Assembly: GCF_000384115.1 (NCBI RefSeq)
Contig: NZ_KB913029.1
Coordinates: 308,446 to 364,421 of the forward strand
Direction: 5' to 3'
Length of the DNA: 55,976 bases
Source of the DNA: Sporichthya polymorpha DSM 43042
Lineage (GTDB): Bacteria; Actinomycetota; Actinomycetes; Sporichthyales; Sporichthyaceae
Part shown: positions 26,342 through 34,525 of the stretch, one piece after another
Numbering within the stretch: position 1 is the stretch's first letter
Layout of the letters: every line of letters begins with the position of its first letter
Notes under the pieces: model-generated
Databases searched by the model: none
What the model saw: the letters and a program-made list of their open reading frames with translations, nothing else
What the model was told of the DNA's origin: nothing
Made by a program: the position numbers and the translations under genes

Positions 26342-27854
26342 GCGCGTACTACTTGAGGCAGTACCAGCCCTTACTGATCATCTTGAAGTTGCCCTTGGTG
26401 ATGCGGCCTTCCATGCTGCACCGGACCTCCTTGTGGGTGCCGTCCGGAAGCGGCTTGTAGTCGGTGTCCGGCGGCATCAAGCTGCCCAGAGCCGGATCGA
26501 GCTTGGCCAACGATGCATGGGTCTGGCCATTCAGCCAGTCGATCAGCTTCTTCCGGGTCAGATCAGCACCGAGCTGCTCAAGCGCAACCGCGAGCAGTTT
26601 CGCTGCGGTGAACCCACGTACCGTCCACACGCTGTTCTTGTAGACAGGACCGTACGCCGCCTTCATCGCGGCCTGGTACTCCCGGATACCCGGCAATTCG
26701 GTCGCCGTCCACGGGGGCACCGGGAAGTTGGCCTCGAAACCCTCGAGCAACTCGGCCGGAGCCGCCTTGGTGAGGCTGTCGTCAGCCCCGCCGGACACCA
26801 AGCCGACGTAGGGCTTCCAGTTCTGCTTGGACAGCGCCTTGGCCAGCGCCACCGACAACGAGGACTCGAAACAGTGAATGATCCCATCCGCCCCGGCCGA
26901 TCGCGCCTGCTGCGCGTACGTGCTGACATCAGGGGCCGCGATCGGCACGTTCGCGGTGTAGACGATCTCACCACCGAGATCCTTCAACCGCTTGACCGCC
27001 GACGCGCACCCCTCGACCGAAACCTGGATGTTCGCCCACATCACAGCGAACTTCGTCGCGCGCTTCTGCGTGAACGCCCAGTCGGCCATCGTGGCCGTGC
27101 CCACATACTGGTTACCGATCGGGAACATATTGGGATACTGGAACCAGGCATTGTTCGCACTGTCCGTGCCCACGACCGGCACACCCTGCTCGTTCAGGTA
27201 CTGCGCGCTGGCTGACGCCGCGAGCGGGTCGCCCTCCGTGATCGCAAACACCTTGCTGCCATCGACGAGCTGCCGCGCAGCCGAGGCATTCACACCCGAG
27301 TTGCCCTGCGTATCGGCCGTGACCGTCTTGATCGTACGACCACAGATCCCACCCTTGGCGTTGATCGCCCTGATCCCGGCGTCATAGCCCAGCTTGATCG
27401 GCCCGATCGTCGACCCGACCGCACCCGTCTGCGAGATCAACTCACCGATGAGCACAGAATTCGGCGTCACGCCCACATCGGAGGCCTTCCCCACACACGA
27501 GGCCGCCGCGCCGCCACCAGCGTTGGAGCTCGGGTTCTGCGCCCCACCCGGCTTGTTTCCACCCGGCGCCGTTCCCGTGCCCGCGGAGCCACCGCCCGTC
27601 CCACCCGAAGGCCCCGGCCCCGTCCCGGCACCGGGATTCTGCCCTACAGACGACCCATCCGACGCAGTCACCGTGCCCGGCTCTGCCACGGAACCGACCT
27701 CAGGCGACACCCCCGAATCCGTCGTCACAGACGTGCCACCAGCCGCAGCCGGCGCATCCGGGGCCGCACTCTCCCCATACCGCTGACCGCACCCCACCAG
27801 CACGACCAACAACGGCGACAACACCAAAGCCACTGACTTACGCGATCTCATCGA
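26342..27854. repeat. Direct repeat copy 2 (binding-protein gene)
   Basis: Second copy of the 1513-bp block, separated from copy 1 by 113 bp of unrelated sequence (26229-26341). An 11-bp match, GGGAAGCTGCG, occurs just outside the outer edges of the tandem pair at 24708-24718 and 27871-27881. Confidence 0.92.
26349..27851 (-). CDS. ABC substrate-binding lipoprotein (copy 2)
   Basis: Residue-for-residue the same 500-residue Liv-type binding lipoprotein as copy 1, including the low-complexity linker, which normally diverges fastest. Start at 27851 with GGAGA 6 bp upstream; the longer frame to 27938 has no support. It is transcribed before copy 1 and after the anchored secreted protein. Identity down to the wobble positions implies very recent duplication, gene conversion or an assembly artefact. 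Confidence 0.93.
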   Translation of the reverse strand: MRSRKSVALVLSPLLVVLVGCGQRYGESAAPDAPAAAGGTSVTTDSGVSPEVGSVAEPGTVTASDGSSVGQNPGAGTGPGPSGGTGGGSAGTGTAPGGNKPGGAQNPSSNAGGGAAASCVGKASDVGVTPNSVLIGELISQTGAVGSTIGPIKLGYDAGIRAINAKGGICGRTIKTVTADTQGNSGVNASAARQLVDGSKVFAITEGDPLAASASAQYLNEQGVPVVGTDSANNAWFQYPNMFPIGNQYVGTATMADWAFTQKRATKFAVMWANIQVSVEGCASAVKRLKDLGGEIVYTANVPIAAPDVSTYAQQARSAGADGIIHCFESSLSVALAKALSKQNWKPYVGLVSGGADDSLTKAAPAELLEGFEANFPVPPWTATELPGIREYQAAMKAAYGPVYKNSVWTVRGFTAAKLLAVALEQLGADLTRKKLIDWLNGQTHASLAKLDPALGSLMPPDTDYKPLPDGTHKEVRCSMEGRITKGNFKMISKGWYCLK

Positions 27855-27897
27855 GGTCTCCGATCTTCTCGGGAAGCTGCGAGCAGGGGCGCACCGC

Positions 27898-29442
27898 TTA
27901 GCGCTGGGGGGCCGCGGTGAGTCCCGGTCCGGCCCCACGCGACCGCGCGAGGTTGCCCACCATCGCGACGACGCAAGCGACGGCGAGAAGCAGGGGCCAG
28001 ATCGCCGCCCATCTCAGCGGGGTGTCCGACAGCGGGTTGGCCATACTCACTTGCTCGTTGGTCACGACCGCACCTCCCTGGGAGGGGCTGATGCCGCCCG
28101 TGTCGAGCGCGACCGTTCCCCCGTTCATCTCGGGCAGGGCTCCCAAGCCGATGTTGTCTGCGATCGAGTCCACGCCAGTGACGCCAGTCGATGGCAACTG
28201 CGCAGACCCGTTATCTTGCGTCCCCGAGATGGCTGCGGAGCCAGTCGTGCCGTCGCTCGCGCCGGCGTTGAACACCGGGCCGGTGAGGATCGAGCCGCGG
28301 CTGTAGCCCAAGCCGATCTCCACCGTGGACGTGGAGCCGCCGAGGACCGGAACATTGGCGTCGGGCGTGAACGCCATGTCTACCTTCAGGCCTGCAGCTT
28401 CGGTCACTGCGCGCGAGGTCGAGTCCGCCTTGACAGTCCTACCGGCCTCCTTGGCGAGGGTCACGGTCACGCCCGCCTGCTTCAACAGATCTGCCAGTTG
28501 AGAGTTCAGCGTGGCGATCGTGCTGTCGGGGAGGGACGGGGTCCCGTTGATCGTGACCCCCTTCGCATCGATGGTGGCCGGATACCCCAAGGCGGTCACC
28601 TTGCCAAGAGTGACGGCCGAGGACGACATGGCTTTCGTGCCGTCGCCGACGATCGTCGTCACGGATTTCAGGCTGTCGACGGTGATGACGCCGAGAATGT
28701 TGATGTCACTCAGGATCGAGGTAGCGGTGCCCAAGACGTTGTCAGCCTTGACTTCCCCGGTAGTGAAGGAGCGCACGGCACCGACGGACAGCGGGCCGGT
28801 CGGCCCGAGCAGGCCGGAGGTCACCTGCGTCGCGGCAGCCTCAGAGCTGACGGCGTTTGCTGAGGCGTGCGACGCGGCCGTTCCAGACCCGCTGCTGATG
28901 CCCGATCCGCCGTTGACCGCGCCGAAACCTGTCTGGGCATCCGGGGTGAACGGGTAGTTCGTATTGACGGTGTTGGGAGCCGGCGGTGGTACCGGCACCG
29001 GCACCGGCGGGAACGGATCCGAGGGAAGCGGCGGGAGCGGAGCGGCCGGCAGCGGAAGGCCCAGGAGACCCGGCAGCCCGGTGAGAAGCCCGCCGACGTC
29101 GGCGGCGCTGCTCGGAACCAACTGGCCGAGCAGGCCCCCCGCGGTCTCGGCTGAACCGAGGCCCACGAGGGATGCCGAGCCTTGACGGCCGCCGACCGAG
29201 TTCAGGATCGCACTGCTCGGGAACACCTGCAGGTCCAGGACCGGGTGGAAGAGGAACGGTCGATCCACCGCTACTCGCAGCGGCGCAGCACCAAGATCCA
29301 TCTCGAAGTTGCCCGAGAACGTGGCCGCCGCGGGGTCAGGGCTGTCGGAGGCGGAGGCGACCAGAGGCATCGCGAAAATGGCTAGCGCGAACACTCCTGC
29401 ACCTGGAGCGACGACGGATGACGCCAAGCGAACTAATTTCAT
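27898..29442 (-). CDS. Secreted, C-terminally membrane-anchored protein of unknown function
   Basis: 514 residues: signal peptide (about 1-31, ending VASASDS), a region with FEMDLGAAPLRVAVDRPF, a Pro-rich linker (about 130-170), a Ser/Thr/Gly/Ala-rich beta-type domain to about 470, and one C-terminal helix (about 478-498) followed by a short basic tail. I recognise no domain. The start at 29442 has AAGGA 7-8 bp upstream. As the first gene of the uptake operon it could be a surface receptor or porin-like component delivering the substrate to the lipoproteins. Confidence 0.8.
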   Translation of the reverse strand: MKLVRLASSVVAPGAGVFALAIFAMPLVASASDSPDPAAATFSGNFEMDLGAAPLRVAVDRPFLFHPVLDLQVFPSSAILNSVGGRQGSASLVGLGSAETAGGLLGQLVPSSAADVGGLLTGLPGLLGLPLPAAPLPPLPSDPFPPVPVPVPPPAPNTVNTNYPFTPDAQTGFGAVNGGSGISSGSGTAASHASANAVSSEAAATQVTSGLLGPTGPLSVGAVRSFTTGEVKADNVLGTATSILSDINILGVITVDSLKSVTTIVGDGTKAMSSSAVTLGKVTALGYPATIDAKGVTINGTPSLPDSTIATLNSQLADLLKQAGVTVTLAKEAGRTVKADSTSRAVTEAAGLKVDMAFTPDANVPVLGGSTSTVEIGLGYSRGSILTGPVFNAGASDGTTGSAAISGTQDNGSAQLPSTGVTGVDSIADNIGLGALPEMNGGTVALDTGGISPSQGGAVVTNEQVSMANPLSDTPLRWAAIWPLLLAVACVVAMVGNLARSRGAGPGLTAAPQR

Positions 29443-29631
29443 CGATGATCCTTCTCGTGGCGAACAACCGGTAACCCCGATCCGGTCTGGATTACCTGAC
29501 AGTAAGTACCGCGCATAGTCACTTCCACTGCCATGCAATTATGGAATGTCTAATCTCTTCCCTCTAGCAGTCACGAGGACCCGGGTGGCCGCTCTTTCCA
29601 CAAGAGCCCCGCGGCTGGGAGGTTCGATCTC

Positions 29632-30828
29632 CTATCGAGGAGGCATGGCGGGGTCATACGGCAACGACAAGATCTGTTCGGCGACAGCGTTCTTCTGGAC
29701 CTCGGTGGTCCCTGTGCCGATGGTGGAGGCCCGGGTCTTGAGGAAGCCCGTGGTCCAGCGGTTTCGTTGCACGGAAAGTTCATCCCCGCGCCCGAGCACG
29801 CCGAACGGCCCGAGGAGATCGACCGCGAACTCGTGTAGCTCTTGCTCGAACGCCGTGATCCACAACCGCGAGACCGACGAAGCGGGACCGAGTTCGCCCT
29901 TCGTTCGGATATCAGAGATAACCCGCATGGCGAAATAGCGCATCATCCGCACGCGGATATCGAAATCGACCAAGCCAGCCCGAATGTGCGGCTCTGCGGC
30001 GCGCCCTTGGTCCCGCGCCAGTTCGACCAATTCATCCACCACCCGGCGGTACATCGTGGCTTGATTCATGGCGCCGGCCGCGCGTTCGTGCCCGAGGCTG
30101 TTCCGCACCAGGGGCCACGCCCCGTTCTCAGGCCCGAGACGGTCAGCGACCGGGACCCGGACGTCATCGAGGAATACCTCGGCGAACTCTGCTTCACCGG
30201 TGATGTCCGGCAGCGGACGCACCGTGACGCCAGGACTGTGCAGGTCGATCATCAGGTAACTGATGCCGTCCTGACGCGAATCCGGCGCCCCGGTGCGCAC
30301 CAGCGCGTACAGCATGTCCGCACCGACGGCCTTGGTCGTCCAGACCTTCTGCCCGTTGACGACGTAGTGGTCGCCGTCGCGCCTGGCGCTGGTACGCAGC
30401 GAGGGGAGGTCCGATCCGGCGCCCGGCTCGGAGAATCCCTGCGCCCAGATCTTGTCACCCCGCAGCATCGGTCGCAGCCAACGATCCTGCTGGTCAGGTG
30501 TTCCGAACTTGATGATGGTGGGAGCCACGATTCCTAGGCCGGTCCCGAGCGGCGCGGGAACGCGCGCGCGCGCAAACTCCTCGGCGTACACGACCTGCAG
30601 ATCGAACGGCAAATCCATGCCGCCGAACTTCTTGGGCCAACTCGGTGCCGCGAAACCGTGCTCACACAGCGTTTCCATCCAGCCCTTCTGCCAGGCCAGC
30701 CGGTCGGCCGGGTCGGCTGGCCGCTTACCCGGTCCATGCTCGGCGAGGAATGCCCGAAGCTGATCACGGAACGCGGCTTCCGTGGCCGTACCGGTGTCCG
30801 AGCGACGCTCGCCATCCAGGGTGGTCAT
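29632..30828 (-). CDS. Acyl-CoA dehydrogenase, probable large subunit of a pair with 30825-31949
   Basis: 398 residues. FSEPGAGSDLPSL is the FAD/substrate motif, and the C-terminus ends TIGTGTTEVQKNAVAEQ, where Gly precedes the GT instead of the Glu of short-chain enzymes. The ATG at 30828 overlaps the stop of the neighbouring dehydrogenase by 4 bp, the arrangement of actinobacterial heteromeric dehydrogenases. The longer frame to 31029 lies within that neighbour. Confidence 0.92.
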   Translation of the reverse strand: MTTLDGERRSDTGTATEAAFRDQLRAFLAEHGPGKRPADPADRLAWQKGWMETLCEHGFAAPSWPKKFGGMDLPFDLQVVYAEEFARARVPAPLGTGLGIVAPTIIKFGTPDQQDRWLRPMLRGDKIWAQGFSEPGAGSDLPSLRTSARRDGDHYVVNGQKVWTTKAVGADMLYALVRTGAPDSRQDGISYLMIDLHSPGVTVRPLPDITGEAEFAEVFLDDVRVPVADRLGPENGAWPLVRNSLGHERAAGAMNQATMYRRVVDELVELARDQGRAAEPHIRAGLVDFDIRVRMMRYFAMRVISDIRTKGELGPASSVSRLWITAFEQELHEFAVDLLGPFGVLGRGDELSVQRNRWTTGFLKTRASTIGTGTTEVQKNAVAEQILSLPYDPAMPPR

Positions 30829-31949
30829 GCCGCCTCGATCCCGGTCAGGCGAGCAAGCCGCGCACGGTGCTCGACAGAGCTGCCGAACAGCACCTGAGTC
30901 AGCTTGGCTCGTTTCAGGTACAGGTGCGCATCGTGCTCCCAGGTGAAGCCGATGCCGCCGTGAACCTGAATGTTGTCCTTCGCTGCCTGCACGTATGCCT
31001 CCGAGCAGTAAGCCTTCGCCAGCGCGCAAGCGATCCGTGCGTCGGCCGCGTCCGTGTCGAGCGCCGCATTCACGTAGTACGCAGCCGAGCGCGCCGCTTC
31101 GAGCCTCACCAGCACGTCTGCGAGCTTGTGCTTGATGGCCTGGAATGATCCGATCGGCCGGCCGAACTGGACTCGCTGCTTCGCGTAGTCGACAGCCATG
31201 TCGAGACAGCGCCCGGCGCCGCCGACCTGTTCACTCGCGCATCCGGCAAGGACCCGGTCCTGCCAGCGCCGCAAGGCTTCGGTGGCGTCGGCGGTCCCGC
31301 TGATCAGGACGGCCGGCGCCGCCGAGAACTCCAGACGTGACCAAGGGCGCGTGAGATCCAGCCGAGCAAGCTCACGGCGGTGCAGGCCCGCGGCCGAACC
31401 GGGTACGGAGAACAACGCCAGACCAGCCTCGGTTCGGGCGACGACGAGGACGAGATCCGCCAGCGAACCGTCGGTCACGAACATCTTCGTTCCGCTCAAG
31501 CGCCAACCGTCGGCACCGTGCGTCGCGCGCATGGCAACGCGATCGAGATCCCAGCTCCCGGCGTCCTCGGCGATGGCGACGGTGGCGACCTGGCTGCCGT
31601 CAACCAAGCCCGGCAGAAGCGTCTCGCGCGCCTCGGCATCGGCGACGTGGATCAGTGCCTGCCCGGCGAGCAGGCACGTGGACATCAGCGGGCTCACGAG
31701 CAGGCCGCGGCCCGTCTCCTCAAACGCGATCCCGATCTCGACCGAACCGCCTCCGGAGCCACCGAACTCCTCGGGGATACCGAGGCCCTGCAGGCCGAGT
31801 TGCTCGGCCATCTGCTTCCACAAGGCTCGGTCAAACCCGGCGTCCGTGGCCATCAGCGCGCGGACCTCGGCACTGGTGGAACGCTCGTCGACAAACCGGC
31901 GGATCACACGCCGTAGCGCGTCCTGTTCGTCGGTGAAGGCGATCTCCAC
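30825..31949 (-). CDS. Acyl-CoA dehydrogenase, probable small subunit
   Basis: 374 residues. The acyl-CoA-dehydrogenase fold is clear in VQFGRPIGSFQAIKHKLAD and VHGGIGFTWEHDAHLYLKRA. The middle domain is weak (AIAEDAGSWDL in place of the TEP-GSD motif) and the end lacks a Glu-GT motif. Paired with the downstream gene it probably forms an alpha2beta2 enzyme for a bulky acyl-CoA. It lies 28 bp after the double-hotdog gene. Confidence 0.9.
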   Translation of the reverse strand: MEIAFTDEQDALRRVIRRFVDERSTSAEVRALMATDAGFDRALWKQMAEQLGLQGLGIPEEFGGSGGGSVEIGIAFEETGRGLLVSPLMSTCLLAGQALIHVADAEARETLLPGLVDGSQVATVAIAEDAGSWDLDRVAMRATHGADGWRLSGTKMFVTDGSLADLVLVVARTEAGLALFSVPGSAAGLHRRELARLDLTRPWSRLEFSAAPAVLISGTADATEALRRWQDRVLAGCASEQVGGAGRCLDMAVDYAKQRVQFGRPIGSFQAIKHKLADVLVRLEAARSAAYYVNAALDTDAADARIACALAKAYCSEAYVQAAKDNIQVHGGIGFTWEHDAHLYLKRAKLTQVLFGSSVEHRARLARLTGIEAA

Positions 31950-31977
31950 GATCGGTCCTCCTTCTCTGGTCCGGGTG

Positions 31978-33210
31978 TCAGTCCGTCAGGTAGCTGCGCG
32001 GCTCACCCAGGCCCAGCGGGGCTTCGGGCAGGCGTACTGGGCCGTGCTCCCGCGAGGCGAGCAGGACGGTGGCCGTGCCGAAGACCGTGGTCTCGCCGCG
32101 CTGGTTGACGCAGTTAACCGACAGGTCGACGAGCGGGCCGAGTTCGGGGTCCACACGTTTGTCGAGGATGCTCCCCTTCACCCACGTGGTGTCGCCCATG
32201 TAGTTGAACTTGCGGATCTCGGCGCGCATCGCGTACAGCCACCCATCGTCGCCCGCGAAGTTGGTCAACGCGTGCTGGAGCCAGCACATCCGCATGTAGC
32301 CGTAGTCGTACATCATCGGCACTCCGACCCGAGGGCCGAAGGACGGGTCCCAGTGCAAACGCTGCACGACATCCCACGCGCCGTTGTCGTTCTTCTGGTA
32401 GAAGGCGGGGATCCGCTTCCGGTTCTTGTAGCCGAGCTTCAGCGCACCGACCGCGTAGCCACCCCAGCCCCAGCCGATGTGCATCGAGATCAAGTCGGTG
32501 ACGGTCAGCGGGCCCTTGACGACCCCGGGCAGTTCGTCACCGACGACGGCATCTTCCCAGAAAAGCGTGTCCGCGCCACGGACGAACTCGTTCGCGTAAG
32601 CATCGTCGATCGCTGCTAGGTCGTCGTCGGTGTACTGAGCCGGTTCGACCGTCTTCAGGACGCCCGCCTTCGCCGCGGTGTCTCGCTCGGTGTGGACGAA
32701 CCAGTGGTGTTCCCACGCCGTGGTCGCGCCACGATTATTGGTGTAGGTCATCTCGTTGTGCGTCAGAACGGACTTGCCACCGCCGAAGGTCGAGTTCTTT
32801 TCCTCGATGTCGGTCATGATCGCCTTCATTTCAAGGCGATCACCCGGGTAGATCGGCTGAAAGAACTTCCATTCACCTCCGGAGTAAAACTGATGCACTC
32901 CCCGCAGTGCTCCAGAGGTCGCACGACGGACCTCGTCGGGCATGGCCGGGGAGACGTCATCGCCCATGGTCTGGAAGTACATGGGCGGTGCGATCTGCGC
33001 CCGCCAACGGGTCGTACGCCCGTAGTCCGGGTCCGTGAACAGTGGATTGTCGTCGCCGATGCCCTCACTGAAGTGGCGGATCGAGTCCGCGCTCGCGACC
33101 GTGTTGTGCAGGAATCGGTAGGGAATGGCGTAGCCGATGCGCTGCCGCATCTTCTCGACGTCTTCCGCGGTGATGCGCCCGTTGGTCACGTGCCGACTGC
33201 TTTGCGTCAC
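31978..33210 (-). CDS. MaoC-like double-hotdog acyl dehydratase
   Basis: 410 residues comprising two hotdog domains. The N-terminal one contains SIRHFSEGIGDDNPLF and GGEWKFFQPIYPGDRLE, typical of FAS1/MaoC N-terminal dehydratase domains; the C-terminal one contains RLHWDPSFGPRVGVPMMYDYG. It probably hydrates an enoyl-CoA made by the dehydrogenase pair encoded just downstream. The GTG at 33210 is preferred over the ATG at 33249: AAGGA lies 9 bp upstream of the GTG, while the ATG has no ribosome-binding site and abuts the AT-rich operator motif. Confidence 0.85.
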   Translation of the reverse strand: MTQSSRHVTNGRITAEDVEKMRQRIGYAIPYRFLHNTVASADSIRHFSEGIGDDNPLFTDPDYGRTTRWRAQIAPPMYFQTMGDDVSPAMPDEVRRATSGALRGVHQFYSGGEWKFFQPIYPGDRLEMKAIMTDIEEKNSTFGGGKSVLTHNEMTYTNNRGATTAWEHHWFVHTERDTAAKAGVLKTVEPAQYTDDDLAAIDDAYANEFVRGADTLFWEDAVVGDELPGVVKGPLTVTDLISMHIGWGWGGYAVGALKLGYKNRKRIPAFYQKNDNGAWDVVQRLHWDPSFGPRVGVPMMYDYGYMRMCWLQHALTNFAGDDGWLYAMRAEIRKFNYMGDTTWVKGSILDKRVDPELGPLVDLSVNCVNQRGETTVFGTATVLLASREHGPVRLPEAPLGLGEPRSYLTD

Positions 33211-33251
33211 TCCGTCGATTCCTTCTCTGCGAGGGGTCAATCGGTTCATAA

Positions 33252-33259
33252 AGCTAACT
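33252..33259. promoter_or_regulatory. Leader motif AGCTAACT
   Basis: Member of the recurrent AKNNWACT motif, 42 bp upstream of the dehydratase GTG start and followed by GTTTATT. It shares TAACTGTTT with the P450 operon leader (18270-18281). Confidence 0.4.
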
Positions 33260-33293
33260 GTTTATTCGCATGCTCGCAATGGGCGGACACGAA

Positions 33294-34154
33294 CTAGCCG
33301 ATGCACGCGCCGATCGTGCCCAGATAATCGCGGACGGCCTCGACGAAGGCGTCGTTGTCGTCTGCTGCCGCGGTGTGCGCCGCGCCGGCGACGTCGTAAA
33401 CGCGCAGCTGCGGCACCAGGGTGCGGAGCTCCTCGACCCCCTCGTCATCCACGATGTCGGAGAGGCGACCACGCACGAGGGCAACGGGGATGGTCAACCT
33501 CCGCACGGCGTCTTCCAGCCCACTGCCAGGCGGTCGGGCCTCGCCCGGGACCCTTCCGGCCAGAAACTTGGGGTCCCAATGCCAGACCCAGCGCCCATCC
33601 GACCGGCGGCGCAAGTTGTTACGAAGGCCCGGGGTAACGCCGCGCTGCGGCCGGTGGGGCAGATAGCTCGCGATCGCCTCCGCCGCCGCCTCCAACGAGT
33701 CGAAGCCGTCCGGGGCCCCCGTCATGAAATCCACGATGCGGCGCACCCCTTCGGGTCGCGCCCGCAGGACCACGTCCACGAGGACGAGTCCACACACACG
33801 CTCTGGCCCGAGTTGTGCGGCCACCAGCGCGCCCACCATGCCGCCAAGGCTCGCCCCGACGAGGACGACGGGCAATGCCAACTGCTGCTGCACCTCGACG
33901 ACATCGGCGGCGAAGGCGGCGACGCTGTAGTCGCCGTCCGGTGCCCAGTCGCTGTCCCCGTGCCCGCGGAGGTCGAGCGCGACACAGCGGGTTCGGGATC
34001 GACCGAGAGCGCGCGTCGCGGCGCCCCACGAGTGACGCGTCTGGCCTCCCCCGTGCAGAAGCAGCACCACCGGGTCCCCCGCGCTCCCCGCCGCCGAGGC
34101 CGCGAGCCGGACGCCGGCGCCTGCCAGGCTCAAGGTTTCCACTCGGTCAGTCAA
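33294..34154 (-). CDS. Alpha/beta-hydrolase
   Basis: 286 residues. HGGGQTRHSW forms the oxyanion hole, GASLGG (nucleophilic elbow Ser) follows, and the acid and His are likely in IVDDEGVEEL and GAAHTAAADDN. The family includes esterases, C-C hydrolases and lactonases; the substrate cannot be read. It is transcribed toward the dehydratase and dehydrogenase-pair unit and diverges from the ferredoxin gene across a 128-bp promoter region. Confidence 0.88.
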   Translation of the reverse strand: MTDRVETLSLAGAGVRLAASAAGSAGDPVVLLLHGGGQTRHSWGAATRALGRSRTRCVALDLRGHGDSDWAPDGDYSVAAFAADVVEVQQQLALPVVLVGASLGGMVGALVAAQLGPERVCGLVLVDVVLRARPEGVRRIVDFMTGAPDGFDSLEAAAEAIASYLPHRPQRGVTPGLRNNLRRRSDGRWVWHWDPKFLAGRVPGEARPPGSGLEDAVRRLTIPVALVRGRLSDIVDDEGVEELRTLVPQLRVYDVAGAAHTAAADDNDAFVEAVRDYLGTIGACIG

Positions 34155-34173
34155 TCACGCCCATGGTGTAATC

Positions 34174-34194
34174 GTACAGAGGATTGTACTCTTT
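34174..34194. promoter_or_regulatory. Palindrome and TGTACTCTTT box between hydrolase and ferredoxin
   Basis: GTACA-GAGGAT-TGTAC (34174-34189) is an inverted repeat that shares its GTACAGA arm with the palindrome at 146-164. TGTACTCTTT (34185-34194) is repeated exactly at 50068-50077 in another leader. The block lies between divergent genes, so it may control both, for example by the MarR protein encoded after the ferredoxin. Confidence 0.45.
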
Positions 34195-34282
34195 ATACTG
34201 CATCGGGATGCCGGCGGTGGACGCGTCCGCCGGCGGTCACGACACTGCTCGAAGAAGGCGTCTGATCGACAAGGTGGGCACC

Positions 34283-34477
34283 GTGAAAGTTGAGCTTCGT
34301 AAGGACGCATGCCAGGGACACGGGCGCTGCCACGCCCTCGCGCCTGAAGTCTTCAGCCTGGACGATGACGGCTACCTCGAATGGAACGGGCCGACGGAGA
34401 TCACCCCTGCTGACGAGCGAGCGGCACGCCGGGGGGTCACCGGATGCCCGGAGCGGGCACTGAGTGTGACCAACTGA
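34283..34477 (+). CDS. [3Fe-4S]-type ferredoxin for P450s
   Basis: 64 residues from a GTG start. Cys10 and Cys16 (CQGHGRC) and Cys55 followed by Pro (GCPERA) are the three cluster ligands of P450-associated ferredoxins; His13 occupies the position of a fourth Cys. It should pass electrons from the reductase at 35104-36294 to the two P450s. The frame extends upstream to 34184, but the compact ferredoxin begins VKVELRKDAC. It is followed by the MarR gene 48 bp later, on the same strand. Confidence 0.92.
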   Translation: MKVELRKDACQGHGRCHALAPEVFSLDDDGYLEWNGPTEITPADERAARRGVTGCPERALSVTN

Positions 34478-34525
34478 CGGGCTGCAGCGGCGCTGTGATC
34501 CCTTCGGGCCATCGTCGTCCTCCTC

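Noticed and set aside
24807-27215. Long plus-strand frames opposite the two binding-protein genes (24807-25589 and 26277-27215)
   Set aside because: They are Arg/His-rich shadows of the minus-strand coding sequence, repeated only because that gene is duplicated; no family features or ribosome-binding sites.
29590-29650. A GGAGGTTCGATCTCC stretch that resembles a tRNA T-arm
   Set aside because: The 7-nt loop is not in the TTCGANN register, and no acceptor, D or anticodon arms can be folded around it. It overlaps the end of an acyl-CoA dehydrogenase gene.
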